DNA of 64,000 nt from Pseudomonas sp. CHM02 (GTDB lineage: Bacteria; Pseudomonadota; Gammaproteobacteria; Pseudomonadales; Pseudomonadaceae). How positions within the stretch are numbered: position 1 is the first letter of the stretch; every line of letters starts with the position of its first letter. A program made the translations under genes and the position numbers. The stretch covers positions 62,001 through 126,000 of the forward strand of contig NZ_JFCA01000013.1 in the NCBI RefSeq assembly GCF_000612585.1, read 5' to 3'. The notes under the pieces were generated by a model, which made no database searches, was not told the origin of the DNA, and worked only from the letters and a program-made list of their open reading frames with translations. Of this stretch, positions 19,832 through 28,923 are shown one piece after another.

Positions 19832-20626
19832 ATGTCCAGAAACGGTCCTTTGGCCCTCGGTTTCCACGGTTTGGTGGTGCTGTTCATGATGGCGCCGCTG
19901 GTAGTGGTGTGCCTGGTGGCATTCACCCCGGAAAACACTTTGAGCCTGCCCACCTCGGGCTTCTCGCTGCGCTGGTTTCGCGCAGTGTTCGAGCGCGCAG
20001 ACTTTATCCAGGCGTTCTATAACAGCCTGATCCTGGCCTTCACCGCCGCGACCCTGGCCACCTTGATTGCCGTGCCAGCGGCCTTGGCGATCAGCCGGTA
20101 CACATTCCCGGGACGCAATTTTTTCAGCGCGCTGTTCCTGTCGCCGATCATCATCCCGCACCTGGTGCTGGGCGTGGCGATGCTGCGTCTGTTCGCGCTG
20201 ATGGGCGTCAACGGCAGCTTCACCTGGCTGATGCTGGCCCACGTGGTGATCATCACGCCGTATGTGCTGCGCCTGGTGTTGGCGGCGGCAATCGGTATCG
20301 ATCGCAGCGCCGAACACGCCGCCGAGTCCCTCGGTGCGGGCCGCTTTACGCTGTTTCGCCAGATCACCCTGCCGATGATTTTGCCCGGTGTCGCCGGGGG
20401 TTGGCTGCTCGCCTTCATCAACAGTTTCGATGAAGTGACACTGTCGATTTTCGTCAGCTCGCCCGCCACCCAGACCCTGCCGGTGCGCATGTACGTGTAC
20501 GCCACCGAGTCCATCGACCCGATGATGGCGGCGGTGTCGGCGCTGGTGATTGCGCTGACGGCGGCCACCATGATTCTGCTGGATCGGGTCTACGGCCTCG
20601 ACCGCGTGCTGGTGGGGAAACATTGA
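19832..20626 (+). CDS. ABC transporter permease, PotC type
   Basis: 264 residues, six helices, with EAA loop SAEHAAESLGAGRFTLFRQI near residue 155. It resembles PotC/YdcV permeases and is the heterodimer partner of the preceding protein. The stop overlaps the ATG of the small Fe-S subunit (TGATG), so transport and oxidation genes are translationally linked. Confidence 0.92.
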   Translation: MSRNGPLALGFHGLVVLFMMAPLVVVCLVAFTPENTLSLPTSGFSLRWFRAVFERADFIQAFYNSLILAFTAATLATLIAVPAALAISRYTFPGRNFFSALFLSPIIIPHLVLGVAMLRLFALMGVNGSFTWLMLAHVVIITPYVLRLVLAAAIGIDRSAEHAAESLGAGRFTLFRQITLPMILPGVAGGWLLAFINSFDEVTLSIFVSSPATQTLPVRMYVYATESIDPMMAAVSALVIALTAATMILLDRVYGLDRVLVGKH

Positions 20627-20916
20627 TGGCCCTGTTCAAACGATTGGCCGAAACCGAGCGCCCTGCCCTGTCCTTTACCCTGGACGGCCAGCCTGCCAGC
20701 GGCTTGCGCGGTGACACCGTGCTCACCGCCGTACTGACCTGCGCCGAGCACCTGCGCGGCAGCGACTTCAGCGCCGAACGACGTGCCGGTTTCTGCCTGA
20801 TGGGCGCGTGCCAGGACTGCTGGGTGCGGCTTGAGGACGGCCGCCGCGTACGCGCCTGCTCGACACTGCTGGAAGAAGGCCAGGCGATCAGCCGCGATCC
20901 GGGGCGCCAGCCATGA
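20626..20916 (+). CDS. Small [2Fe-2S] subunit of an opine oxidase/HcnA-type dehydrogenase
   Basis: 96 residues from the ATG at 20626. Four cysteines in a plant-ferredoxin-like arrangement, C57-X4-C62-X2-C65-X12-C78 (CLMGACQDC, then RRVRACS), should hold one [2Fe-2S] cluster. Single-domain proteins of this kind are the small subunits of HcnABC, sarcosine oxidase alpha N-termini, D-hydroxyproline dehydrogenase and opine oxidases. It overlaps genes on both sides and carries electrons between the two flavoproteins that follow. Confidence 0.9.
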   Translation: MALFKRLAETERPALSFTLDGQPASGLRGDTVLTAVLTCAEHLRGSDFSAERRAGFCLMGACQDCWVRLEDGRRVRACSTLLEEGQAISRDPGRQP

Positions 20917-22256
20917 AGCCGGTGGTGATCGTGGGCGCAGGCCCGGCGGGGATCAGCGCGGCGCGCACGTTGCTCGACCATGGCATCACACCCTGCCTGG
21001 TGGATGAGAGCCTGCGCGGTGGCGGGCAGATCTATCGGCGGCAACCCTTGGGCTTCCAACGCAGCGCCAGGCAGATCTACGGATTCGAAGCGAGCAAGGC
21101 ACAAGCCGTGCACCGCACCCTGGATGAGTTGGCGCCGCTGATCGACTACCGGCCGGAAACCCTGGTGTGGAACGCCGAGGACGGCCGCCTGGACCTACTC
21201 AACAACGGGCGCGCCGAGAGCCTCGAGTACGCGCAGATCATCGTCGCTACGGGCGCCACCGACCGTATCCTGCCGGTGCCGGGCTGGACCTTGCCCGGTG
21301 TCTACAGCCTCGGCGCCGCGCAAATTGCCTTGAAATACCAGGGCTGCGCCATCGGTGAGCGGGTTGCGTTCTGTGGTAGCGGACCGTTGTTGTACCTGGT
21401 CGCCTATCAGTACGCCAAAGCCGGGGCCAAGGTGGTGGCGGTGCTCGACAGCGCACCGTTCAGTGCGCAGTGCCGTGCGCTGCCGGCGCTGCTCGGGCAA
21501 CCGGCGACATTGGCCAAGGGCTTGTATTACCGTGCCTGGCTGACGGCCCATGGGATTCCCGTGCATCAGGGCGCCACGCTCAAGCAGATTGATGGAGAAC
21601 AGCGGGTCAGTGGCATTCGCTGGGGCGAACACAGCCTGGAGTGCGACGCCGTGGGCTTTGCGCATGCCTTGCGCAGCGAGACGCAACTGGCGGATTTGCT
21701 CGGTTGCGAATTCGCCTGGAACGCGTTGAATCGCGCCTGGCTTGCGCAACACGACAGCGCCGGGCGCAGCAGCGTCAGCGGTGTGTACCTGGCCGGCGAC
21801 GGTGCCGGGATCATGGGCGCCGATGCGGCGCAGATGGCCGGCGAGCGTGCCGCGCTGGCACTACTCGAAGATGCGGGCATTGCCATTGATCAGCGCCGCC
21901 CCGCCAAATTGGAACAGCAACTGGCCGGCATCCAGCGCTTTCGCCAGGGCCTGGAAACCGCGTTCCCGTTCCCTGAGCAGTGGGCCGCACAGGCGCCGGA
22001 CACGTTGATGGTGTGCCGCTGCGAAGAAGTCAGCGTCGGCGATATACGTACGGTGGTGGACGAAGGTCACTGGGAGATCAATCGCGTGAAGGCCCATTGT
22101 CGCGTCGGCATGGGCCGCTGCCAGGGCCGCATGTGCGGGCTGGCGGCGGCAGAGATTGTGGCCGAACGCAGTGGCCGGGCAATCGAACAGGTCGGCCGCT
22201 TGCGTGGCCAGGCGCCGATCAAGCCGCTGCCGTTTGGCGTGGAGGTGCAGCCATGA
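20913..22256 (+). CDS. FAD/NAD-dependent oxidoreductase, opine oxidase subunit A / HcnB type
   Basis: 447 residues. The N-terminal dinucleotide-binding motif is VIVGAGPAGISAA, and a second nucleotide-binding site (VAFCGSGPLLYLVA) lies near residue 150. The C-terminal 90 residues carry a BFD-like [2Fe-2S] site: CRC near residue 367, then HCRVGMGRCQGRMC about 33 residues on. This architecture is shared by OoxA/NoxA, HcnB and D-hydroxyproline dehydrogenase alpha. Together with the small Fe-S and DAO-type subunits it should oxidise a secondary amine of an amino-acid derivative. Confidence 0.88.
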   Translation: MKPVVIVGAGPAGISAARTLLDHGITPCLVDESLRGGGQIYRRQPLGFQRSARQIYGFEASKAQAVHRTLDELAPLIDYRPETLVWNAEDGRLDLLNNGRAESLEYAQIIVATGATDRILPVPGWTLPGVYSLGAAQIALKYQGCAIGERVAFCGSGPLLYLVAYQYAKAGAKVVAVLDSAPFSAQCRALPALLGQPATLAKGLYYRAWLTAHGIPVHQGATLKQIDGEQRVSGIRWGEHSLECDAVGFAHALRSETQLADLLGCEFAWNALNRAWLAQHDSAGRSSVSGVYLAGDGAGIMGADAAQMAGERAALALLEDAGIAIDQRRPAKLEQQLAGIQRFRQGLETAFPFPEQWAAQAPDTLMVCRCEEVSVGDIRTVVDEGHWEINRVKAHCRVGMGRCQGRMCGLAAAEIVAERSGRAIEQVGRLRGQAPIKPLPFGVEVQP

Positions 22257-23350
22257 TCGACGTCATCGTCCTGGGCGGCGGGATTGTCGGCGCCTCCGCG
22301 GCCTTGATGCTCGCGCAGAAAGGTCAGCGCGTGGCCCTGGTGGAACGGGATTTCTGTGGCTCGCATTCCAGTGGCGTGAATTACGGCGGCGTGCGTCGCC
22401 AGGGCCGACCGTTGCATCAGTTGCCGCTGTCGCAGCGTGCCCATCAACTGTGGGCCGACTTGCCGGGACTGATCGGCATCGACGGCGAGTATGTGCGCTC
22501 CGGGCATTTGAAGCTGGCACGCAGTCACGCCGATTTTGCCGCGTTGCAGGCGTATGCCGAGCAGACCCGTGGCTTTGGCCTGGGCTTGCAGTTGCTCGAT
22601 TACGCCGAACTGCGTGCACGTTTCCCCTGGGTCGGCGATATCGCGGTGGGCGCCTCGTTGTGTCCGCAAGACGGGCACGCCAACCCGCGCCTGGTATCGC
22701 CCGCCTTCGCCCGTGCCGCGCAGCGCCTTGGCGCATCGGTGTACGAGCAGGCTGAGGTGATTGGCATAGACCATGACGGCCAGCAGTTTCAGGTGCACTG
22801 CGCCAACGGCCTGCACCTGCAAGCGCCGTGGTTGCTCAACTGTGCCGGCGCCTGGGCCGGCACCGTCGCCGCGCAGTTTGGCGAGCCGGTGCCGATCACC
22901 TCGGCGCACCCGGCGATGCTGGTCACCGAGCCGCTGCCGGTGGTGATGAATGTGAGCACGGGGGTGGAAGGCGGCGGGATCTATGCGCGGCAGGTCGCCC
23001 GGGGCAATTGCATCCTCGGCGGCGGTCGCGGCTTTGCCCTCGGCCCGCTGACCGCACGCCCAGGGCAAGCGGCAGTGCTGGAGATCCTGCGCAACGCCGG
23101 CGAGCTCTACCCGTTTCTCAAGGGCGCCCATGCGATTCGCACCTGGAGCGGCACCGAAGGTTACCTACCCGATCACGAACCGGTGATCGGTCCCAGCAGC
23201 ACCCAACCTGGCCTGATCCACGGTTTCGGCTTTGCCGGCGCCGGGTTCCAGCTCGGCCCCGCGGTCGGTGAAGCCCTGGCAGAGATCGTCTGCACCGGAG
23301 CCGGCCGCCAACCCATCGAAGCGTTTTCCATCCGTCGTTTCCAAGCCTGA
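22253..23350 (+). CDS. DAO-family FAD oxidoreductase, opine oxidase subunit B / HcnC type
   Basis: 365 residues from the ATG at 22253, which overlaps the previous stop; the longer frame from 21980 lies within the upstream gene. The N-terminus is a glycine-rich FAD site (VIVLGGGIVGASAALMLA), followed by GVNYGGVRRQGR. The C-terminal signature is GTEGYLPDHEPVIG, then LIHGFGFAGAGFQLGPAVG. It is the likely catalytic subunit that removes hydride from the substrate C-N bond. The substrate could be an opine, an N-methyl amino acid or a D-imino acid; sequence reading alone cannot decide. Confidence 0.88.
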   Translation: MIDVIVLGGGIVGASAALMLAQKGQRVALVERDFCGSHSSGVNYGGVRRQGRPLHQLPLSQRAHQLWADLPGLIGIDGEYVRSGHLKLARSHADFAALQAYAEQTRGFGLGLQLLDYAELRARFPWVGDIAVGASLCPQDGHANPRLVSPAFARAAQRLGASVYEQAEVIGIDHDGQQFQVHCANGLHLQAPWLLNCAGAWAGTVAAQFGEPVPITSAHPAMLVTEPLPVVMNVSTGVEGGGIYARQVARGNCILGGGRGFALGPLTARPGQAAVLEILRNAGELYPFLKGAHAIRTWSGTEGYLPDHEPVIGPSSTQPGLIHGFGFAGAGFQLGPAVGEALAEIVCTGAGRQPIEAFSIRRFQA

Positions 23351-23364
23351 GAGGAAAAACATCC

Positions 23365-24396
23365 ATGAACCCACGTATTTCGCTGTCCTGCTTGTCCCTC
23401 GCCCTGCTCGCTTCCACCGCGCACGCCGCGCCCACGCTGTACCTGGGCATGAACGGCGGCACCATGGAACGGGTGTACGCCGACAAGGTGCTGCCCGCGT
23501 TCGAGAAGGCCAATAACGTCAAGGTGGTGATCGTACCCGGAACGTCGTCGGACATCCTCGCCAAGGTCCAGGCCAACAAAGACAACCCACAGATGCACGT
23601 GATGTTCCTCGACGACGGCATCATGTACCGCGCCATCTCCATGGGCCTGTGCGACAAGCTGGCGCCGAGCCCGACGCTGGAACAGATCCCGGCCAAGGCC
23701 AAAATCAAGGACGAAGCGGTGGCCGTGACCCTCGGCGTCACCGGCCTGGGCTACAACGCCAAGATGTTCAAGGAAAAAGGCTGGGCCGCGCCCACCTCGT
23801 GGATGGACCTGGCCGATCCGCGCTTCAAGGAGAAAGTGGTGTTCCAGTCCCTGGCTTCGTCCACCTTCGGCCTGCACGGTTTCCTGATGTTCAACCGCAT
23901 CCAGGGTGGCGACGAAACCAATGTAGAGCCTGGCTTCAAGGCCTGGCCGAAAACCGTCGGCCCCAACGTGCTGGAATACATCGCCAGTTCGGCGAAAATC
24001 TCCGAGATGGTGCAGACCGACGAAGCCGCGATCTTCCCGCTGACACCCACCCAGGTCGCCACCCAGAAACTGCTTGGCGTGCCCATGGAATATGCGCAGC
24101 CCAAGGAAGGCGCCGTGGTGCTGAACGTGGCCGAATGCGTGATTGCGCGCAATGACCAGCCGGAACTGGCACAGAAACTCGCGGCTTTCCTGCTGACCGC
24201 CGAAGCCCAGGCGCCGGCGCTGGAGGAAGGTGATCAGATCCCGTCGAACCCGACCACGCCAACCACCGACAAGACCCGTGCGCGGGTGGAAGCGATGCAG
24301 GGTTACTTGCAGACCGCGATCTCGATTGATTGGGACCAGGTCAACCAGGCACGCCCGGAGTGGAATGCGCGCTGGAGCCGTTCGATCGAACGTTGA
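23365..24396 (+). CDS. Periplasmic solute-binding protein, PotD/polyamine type
   Basis: 343 residues with a Sec signal peptide (ISLSCLSLALLASTAHA, cleavage near residue 22). The mature start TLYLGMNGGTMERVYADKVL and the later VTGLGYNAKMFKEKGW and LTPTQVATQKLLGVPMEY resemble the PotD/AfuA extracellular solute-binding families. It is last in the operon and the substrate receptor of the PotABC-like importer. Binding proteins of this class accept polyamines, opines or other cationic amino-acid derivatives, consistent with an opine-like substrate. Confidence 0.9.
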   Translation: MNPRISLSCLSLALLASTAHAAPTLYLGMNGGTMERVYADKVLPAFEKANNVKVVIVPGTSSDILAKVQANKDNPQMHVMFLDDGIMYRAISMGLCDKLAPSPTLEQIPAKAKIKDEAVAVTLGVTGLGYNAKMFKEKGWAAPTSWMDLADPRFKEKVVFQSLASSTFGLHGFLMFNRIQGGDETNVEPGFKAWPKTVGPNVLEYIASSAKISEMVQTDEAAIFPLTPTQVATQKLLGVPMEYAQPKEGAVVLNVAECVIARNDQPELAQKLAAFLLTAEAQAPALEEGDQIPSNPTTPTTDKTRARVEAMQGYLQTAISIDWDQVNQARPEWNARWSRSIER

Positions 24397-24407
24397 CCGC
24401 AATCCCC

Positions 24408-24508
24408 TGTGGGCGCTGGCTTGCCAGCGAAAAACGTCAACGATAACGCGGGCATCCTGGCGATATGCGTTGTCGATGCGTTCTTCGCCGGCAAGCCGGC
24501 TCCTACAC
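24408..24508. repeat. REP pair with CGTCAACGAT-type internal sequence
   Basis: GCGCTGGCTTGCCAGCG at the left and TCGCCGGCAAGCCGGCTCC at the right flank an inner stretch containing CGTCAACGATAACGCGGG. Nearly the same inner stretch occurs in the element at 50915-51014, so the two belong to one composite subfamily. The right arm overlaps the nadE stop codon. Confidence 0.85.
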
Positions 24509-25312
24509 GGGGGTGATGGGGAGTGCGCGTTTGTGAGCGGTCTTCAGGTAGGCCTGCTCGACAAGGGTCCTCACCCGCTCACTCACCGGCTCGCCCATCA
24601 GGTACGCGTCGATCTCTTCGTAAGTGCAACCGTAGGCATGTTCATCGAGTTTGCCCGGCACCAGCTCTTCCAGGTCGGCGGTGGGGTGTTTGTGCACCAG
24701 GTTCGCGGGTGCACCGAGGGCGCTGGCCAGCAGGCGTACCTGGGTTTTGGTCAGCCCCGACAAGGGCGCCAGGTCACAGGCGCCGTCGCCGAACTTGGTG
24801 AAGAACCCCATCAAGGCTTCGGCGCCATGGTCAGTGCCGACCACCAGGCCATTGTGCAGGTTGGCCACGGCGTATTGCGCGATCATCCGTGTGCGGGCCT
24901 TGACGTTGCCTTTGATGAAGTCCACGTGTGCGGCGCTGGCCTCGGTGGCGGTCAGGCTGGCCATGAGGCCGTCGACGCTGGTGGCGATGTTCAGTGTGTC
25001 GATGTGGTCCGGGGTGATGAAATCCAGGGACGCCTGGGCATCGCTTTCATCGGCCTGGGTTTTATACGGCAGGCGCATGGCGATAAAGCGCGCGGCGTAA
25101 CCCTCGCTGCGCAATTGCTGTACCGCCCATTGGCACAGGCGGCCGGCGGTCAGTGAGTCCACGCCGCCGCTGATGCCGAGCACCAGGGCCTTGCAGCCTG
25201 AATGGCGCACGGTGGTCTTGATGAAGTCGATGCGCCGTTGGATTTCCTCGGGCTCGCCACCTTGGGTCAGCGAGCGGTTGATATTCAGTTCCCGTGCGAT
25301 ACGGTCTTGCAT
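24503..25312 (-). CDS. nadE: Ammonia-dependent NAD+ synthetase
   Basis: 269 residues from the ATG at 25312, one base after the pncB stop; the longer open frame lies inside pncB. The PP-loop SGGVDS is at residues 48-53, and VVGTDHGAEALMGFFTKFGDG is the conserved NaAD/ATP region (split at VVGTDHG). It has no glutaminase domain, so it uses free ammonia to convert nicotinate adenine dinucleotide to NAD. Last gene of the NAD salvage operon. Confidence 0.96.
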   Translation of the reverse strand: MQDRIARELNINRSLTQGGEPEEIQRRIDFIKTTVRHSGCKALVLGISGGVDSLTAGRLCQWAVQQLRSEGYAARFIAMRLPYKTQADESDAQASLDFITPDHIDTLNIATSVDGLMASLTATEASAAHVDFIKGNVKARTRMIAQYAVANLHNGLVVGTDHGAEALMGFFTKFGDGACDLAPLSGLTKTQVRLLASALGAPANLVHKHPTADLEELVPGKLDEHAYGCTYEEIDAYLMGEPVSERVRTLVEQAYLKTAHKRALPITPV

Positions 25313-25313
25313 G

Positions 25314-26531
25314 TCACACCTCCACGTTGCCGACGTTGAACACCTGCGCTGCGTACTGCAAGAACGAGGCGTCTTCGCAGACGTTCTTGATCGGGTCATC
25401 CGAAAATTTCACCACCGGCTCGCCGTGCACCCGCACCAGTTTCATCACGATGCTCAGCGGTTCCACACCCTCCACATCACAGGCCAGGCTGGTGCCCATG
25501 CCGAACCCGAAACGGGCCTTGCCGCGCACGTGGCGCAGGATCGGCAGGCATTTTTCGAAGTTCAGGCCGTCGGAGAACATCAGGTCCTTGGTCATCGGGT
25601 CGATGCCCAGCGCTTTGTAGCGGGCCAGTACCTTGTCAGCCCAGACGATGGGATCTCCGGAGTCCTGGCGCACACCGTCATACAGCTTGGCGAAGTACAG
25701 GTCGAAGTCCTTGAGGAAAAAGTCAGTGCTGATGCAGTCGGTCAGGGCGATGCCCAGGCGGCCGCGGTATTCGCGCACCCAGTTTTCCAGGGCGGCATTC
25801 TGGCTTTCGCGCAGCCGGCCCAGTTGCTGGTGCACCATCAGCCATTGGTGGGCCATGGTGCCGATCAGCGGCAGGTCGAATTCGTAGGCCAGGTGCGCGT
25901 TGCTGGTGCCGACGAACTGGCCGGGGAAGTCGCGGCGCATGATGTCGACCACTTCGCGCTGCGCCTTGAACGACAGGCGCCGGCGCGTGGAGAAGTCGGA
26001 GACGCGCAGGTCGGCCAGCTCATCGCGGCTGAGGTTTTTCTCCAGCCAGTCGAACTTCTGGTAGAGCTTGCGGGTGACGTCTTCCAGGGTCACGTCGGGG
26101 TATTTGTCGCGGTTGCGCAGTTCGCTGACCAGGGCCAGTACCGGCTGTTCGAACATGATGCAGTGCAGCATCGGGCCGACTACGCGGATGTTCAGTTGAC
26201 CATCGACTTCACTGACGTGGATATAGCGCAGGTTGAAGCGAAACAGGCCGAGGAAGCGCTCGTAGTCCGGAGTGAGGTACTCGCGAAAGCGTGGGTTGAA
26301 CAGAAAGCGCAGTTCACCTTCGCGCATGTGCAGGCCGGCCATCTTCTCAAGTTCGGCGCGCAACTCGGGGATCAGGTGGCCGAGTTTTTCCTTCGAGCGG
26401 ACGATGAAGTTGTACTCGACGTCGACATTCGGGTGCTGGTGCAACACGGCCTGCATCATGGTGAAGGTGTAGTAGTCGGTGTCGAGCAAACCCTGGATCA
26501 CCGGGGACTCATAGTCGTATGCACTTTCCAT
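25314..26531 (-). CDS. pncB: Nicotinate phosphoribosyltransferase
   Basis: 405 residues, full length. N-terminal YESPVIQGLLDTDYYTFTMM and GTSNAHLAYEFDLPLIGTMAHQW (residues about 195-217, with the phosphorylatable His) are typical of PncB. It makes nicotinate mononucleotide from nicotinate and PRPP with ATP hydrolysis. It sits between pncA and nadE, so the operon turns nicotinamide into NAD. Confidence 0.97.
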   Translation of the reverse strand: MESAYDYESPVIQGLLDTDYYTFTMMQAVLHQHPNVDVEYNFIVRSKEKLGHLIPELRAELEKMAGLHMREGELRFLFNPRFREYLTPDYERFLGLFRFNLRYIHVSEVDGQLNIRVVGPMLHCIMFEQPVLALVSELRNRDKYPDVTLEDVTRKLYQKFDWLEKNLSRDELADLRVSDFSTRRRLSFKAQREVVDIMRRDFPGQFVGTSNAHLAYEFDLPLIGTMAHQWLMVHQQLGRLRESQNAALENWVREYRGRLGIALTDCISTDFFLKDFDLYFAKLYDGVRQDSGDPIVWADKVLARYKALGIDPMTKDLMFSDGLNFEKCLPILRHVRGKARFGFGMGTSLACDVEGVEPLSIVMKLVRVHGEPVVKFSDDPIKNVCEDASFLQYAAQVFNVGNVEV

Positions 26532-26542
26532 GGTGTCTCTCC

Positions 26543-27190
26543 TTAACGCGTGGCCATCGCGGCCAGTTCTTCGCGGGTGCTGCTGATGACGGCACCGGCC
26601 TCGAGCAGTTCATTGACCGCCTGTACACCGCCCTCCGCGCTGATGCCCCGGCACGCCGGCAGGTGCAGGACCACTTCCAGGCCGGCCTTGAGCAGTTGCA
26701 ATGCGGTGGTCTTGACGCAGTAGTCCAGGGCCAGGCCGCCGACGATCACGCGGGTGACGCCGTGGGCCTTCAAGTACTCGATCACGCCAGTGGACAGTTT
26801 GTCGTGCAGGTCGTGGTAGCAGGCGCCGTAGGGGTGCAGGTCGGGTTCGACGCCTTTCCAGATGAAATAGTCGTAGTCATAGGGCGTGGGCAACGCGTCC
26901 AGCAGGGTGAAGCCCTCGGTGCCGGGTACGCAGTGGCTCACCCAGGTCACGTCCGCGTGGGCCAGCCCGGTGGGTTGCAGCATTTCGCTGTGCTGCGCCA
27001 CCACCCAGGGGGCGTGCGGGGTGTGGGCGTCCTTGCTGCCGACGCGATGGCCGGCGAGGCTGGCCATGTAGTTGAGCTCGGCGCCGATCTGGTCACCGCC
27101 GGCCACAGGCAATTCGTCGGGGCACAGCGGCGTGAAGCTCTTCTGGGCGTCGACATCGAATGAGGCAATGGCAGTTTTCGCAAGGGTCAT
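26543..27190 (-). CDS. pncA: Nicotinamidase
   Basis: 215 residues, isochorismatase fold. The expected catalytic triad is present: Asp14 (VDAQKSF), Lys112 (FIWKGVEPD) and Cys158 (ALDYCVKTTA). The metal-site region SKDAHTPHA contains Asp54 and His56, with His86 later. It deamidates nicotinamide to nicotinate. First gene of pncA-pncB-nadE and divergent from the repressor gene nrtR across a palindromic operator. Confidence 0.95.
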   Translation of the reverse strand: MTLAKTAIASFDVDAQKSFTPLCPDELPVAGGDQIGAELNYMASLAGHRVGSKDAHTPHAPWVVAQHSEMLQPTGLAHADVTWVSHCVPGTEGFTLLDALPTPYDYDYFIWKGVEPDLHPYGACYHDLHDKLSTGVIEYLKAHGVTRVIVGGLALDYCVKTTALQLLKAGLEVVLHLPACRGISAEGGVQAVNELLEAGAVISSTREELAAMATR

Positions 27191-27212
27191 GGTGGTTCTC
27201 CTGTGGTCTGGA

Positions 27213-27241
27213 AATAAAAGTACACGTCATGTACTTTCATT
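27213..27241. promoter_or_regulatory. Putative NrtR operator
   Basis: AAGTACA (27218-27224), five bases, then TGTACTT (27230-27236) form a perfect 7-base dyad, with further partial symmetry at its edges. It lies about 23-50 bases upstream of pncA in the pncA-nrtR divergent region, where NrtR repressors usually bind to control NAD salvage genes. Binding is inferred from position. Confidence 0.6.
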
Positions 27242-27337
27242 GCAAGAAACATTTGGTTATCTATGCTGGGGCTCGTACATGACATATCTGTTCGATCCGT
27301 TAGACTGTGCCCTACTGCTGTCTAGAAGGACGTCAAC

Positions 27338-28030
27338 ATGCCCCTTAGCCCCTACCTCCATACGGTCGACCTGTGCGTGCTGTTTTACTGCCGCACCGCC
27401 GGCGAGTTGAAACTGCTGCTTAACAAACGCGAAGCCGAGCCGTTCGCCGGGCATTGGGCGCTGCCGGGTGTCGTGGTGAATGGCGGCGTGCAAGATCTGA
27501 GCCTCCAGGACGCGGTGGAGCGTTTGCGTGCAAGTGACAAGGTCGGGCTGAGACTGGCCTGGAGCGAGCAAGTGGGTACGGTGGGCGATGCATTTCGCGA
27601 CCCGCGGTGCTGGTCGTCGTCCACCTACTACCTGGCGATCGTGGGCGAGGAGACGCAGTTGGGTGAGCACCAGGGCTGGTTTTCGCTGAAGGCGGTGGCC
27701 GATGGCAGCATCAAGCTCCCGTTCGATCACAACAGCATCGTGGCGGCGGTGCAGGAGCGGCTGTTTTCCAAGTCGTTGTACAGCAGCTTGCCGCTGATGT
27801 TTCTGGGCGATGAATTCAGTGCGCCGGAAGCGACCACGATCTTTTCCCTGGTGCTGGAGCGGCCGGTGTTGAAGACCAGTATTCGCCAGCGGCTGTTGAA
27901 GCTGACTGAGGCGGGGTATCTGCGCGAGACCGGGCGCAAGAAGAACGGTGAAGGCGGCAGGCCCCAGGCGACGGTGGAGAACCTGAAACCCGGGGACATT
28001 TACTTCTTTGATCGCAGCTTTGCCGAGTGA
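27338..28030 (+). CDS. nrtR: NrtR, Nudix-related transcriptional regulator of NAD salvage
   Basis: 230 residues. The first 140 form a Nudix-like fold but without an intact GX5EX7REUXEEXGU box (GVVVNGGVQDLSLQDAVERL at the equivalent place), as expected for the non-catalytic ADP-ribose sensor. The C-terminal 80 residues are a winged helix (EATTIFSLVLERPVLKTSIRQRLLKL split) characteristic of NrtR. It probably represses pncA-pncB-nadE and is released by ADP-ribose or related NAD metabolites. The pairing with these genes strongly supports the name. Confidence 0.93.
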   Translation: MPLSPYLHTVDLCVLFYCRTAGELKLLLNKREAEPFAGHWALPGVVVNGGVQDLSLQDAVERLRASDKVGLRLAWSEQVGTVGDAFRDPRCWSSSTYYLAIVGEETQLGEHQGWFSLKAVADGSIKLPFDHNSIVAAVQERLFSKSLYSSLPLMFLGDEFSAPEATTIFSLVLERPVLKTSIRQRLLKLTEAGYLRETGRKKNGEGGRPQATVENLKPGDIYFFDRSFAE

Positions 28031-28040
28031 ACCACCCCCT

Positions 28041-28120
28041 GGAGCCGGCTTGCCGGCGATGGCGGCCTTGGGCATTGCGCAGTTTTCAAGGGCCTCATCG
28101 CCGGCAAGCCGGCTCCTACA
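28041..28120. repeat. Paired REP element
   Basis: GGAGCCGGCTTGCCGGCGAT (28041-28060) pairs perfectly with ATCGCCGGCAAGCCGGCTCC (28097-28116). It lies between the convergent nrtR and polyol dehydrogenase genes and could terminate both. Confidence 0.9.
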
Positions 28121-28131
28121 AGTTTTTTGGG

Positions 28132-28905
28132 TCAGCTCATCCAGTTGCCGCCATCGACATTGTAAGTCTGGGCCACCACGTAGTCGGACTCTTTCGAGGC
28201 CAGGAACACCGCCATCCCAGTCAGATCCTCCGCCGTGCCCATCCGCCCGAACGGCACCTCTGCCCCTACCCGCTTCTTCTTCTCGCCTGGCGCCAAGCCT
28301 TCATGCCTGGCAAACAACGCATCCACCCCATCCCAATGCTCACCGTCCACCACGCCCGGTGCAATGGCGTTGACATTGATGCCCTGCTTGATCAGGTTCA
28401 GCCCCGCCGATTGGGTCAGGCTGATTACCGCCGCCTTGGTCGCGCAGTAGATCGCCACCAACGGCTCGCCCCGGCGTCCGGCCTGGCTGGCCATGTTGAT
28501 GATCTTGCCGCCATGGCCCTGGCTGATCATCTGCCGCGCGGCGGCCTGCAGGGTGAACAGCGTGCCGGCGACATTGATCGAGAACAGCCGCTCGTAACTG
28601 TCGCGGGTGATGTCGACGATGGGCGCCAGGTCGAACAGCGCGGCGTTATTGATGAGGATATCCAGCTTGCCGGCCTGGGCCACCACGGCAGCAATCGCAG
28701 CGTCGATGGAAGCCTGGTCGGTGACATCCATGGCCACCGCATAGGCTTGCGGGCCCAGTTCGACGGCCGTGGCCTGGGCGCGTTGCAGGTTGATATCGGC
28801 GATGGCCACCGTGGCGCCTTCGGCGATGTAGGCCTGGGCAAAGGCGCGGCCGATACCGCGCGCCGATCCGGTGATCAGCGCGCTCTTACCTTCGAGTCGT
28901 TTCAT
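28132..28905 (-). CDS. Sorbitol/polyol short-chain dehydrogenase (L-iditol 2-dehydrogenase, SmoS/PolS type)
   Basis: 257 residues, classical SDR. NAD site TGSARGIGRAFA (residues about 12-23), NNAALFDLAP, catalytic Ser in NMASQAGRRGE and YCATKAA (Tyr-X3-Lys). The close is VAQTYNVDGGNWMS. As I recall the Rhodobacter sorbitol dehydrogenase SmoS, the match extends through NAIAPGVVDGEHWDGVDA. It oxidises sorbitol to fructose or related polyols. It directly follows the MtlE-like binding protein gene, where permease genes would normally lie. Confidence 0.9.
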   Translation of the reverse strand: MKRLEGKSALITGSARGIGRAFAQAYIAEGATVAIADINLQRAQATAVELGPQAYAVAMDVTDQASIDAAIAAVVAQAGKLDILINNAALFDLAPIVDITRDSYERLFSINVAGTLFTLQAAARQMISQGHGGKIINMASQAGRRGEPLVAIYCATKAAVISLTQSAGLNLIKQGINVNAIAPGVVDGEHWDGVDALFARHEGLAPGEKKKRVGAEVPFGRMGTAEDLTGMAVFLASKESDYVVAQTYNVDGGNWMS

Positions 28906-28923
28906 TGAAGAGTCCTGTAAAAA

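Noticed and set aside
20626..23350. Direct naming of the three dehydrogenase genes as hcnABC
   Set aside because: The architecture matches, but hydrogen cyanide synthase operons are not normally embedded in a polyamine-type ABC importer operon with an IclR regulator; the opine-oxidase group fits the context better.
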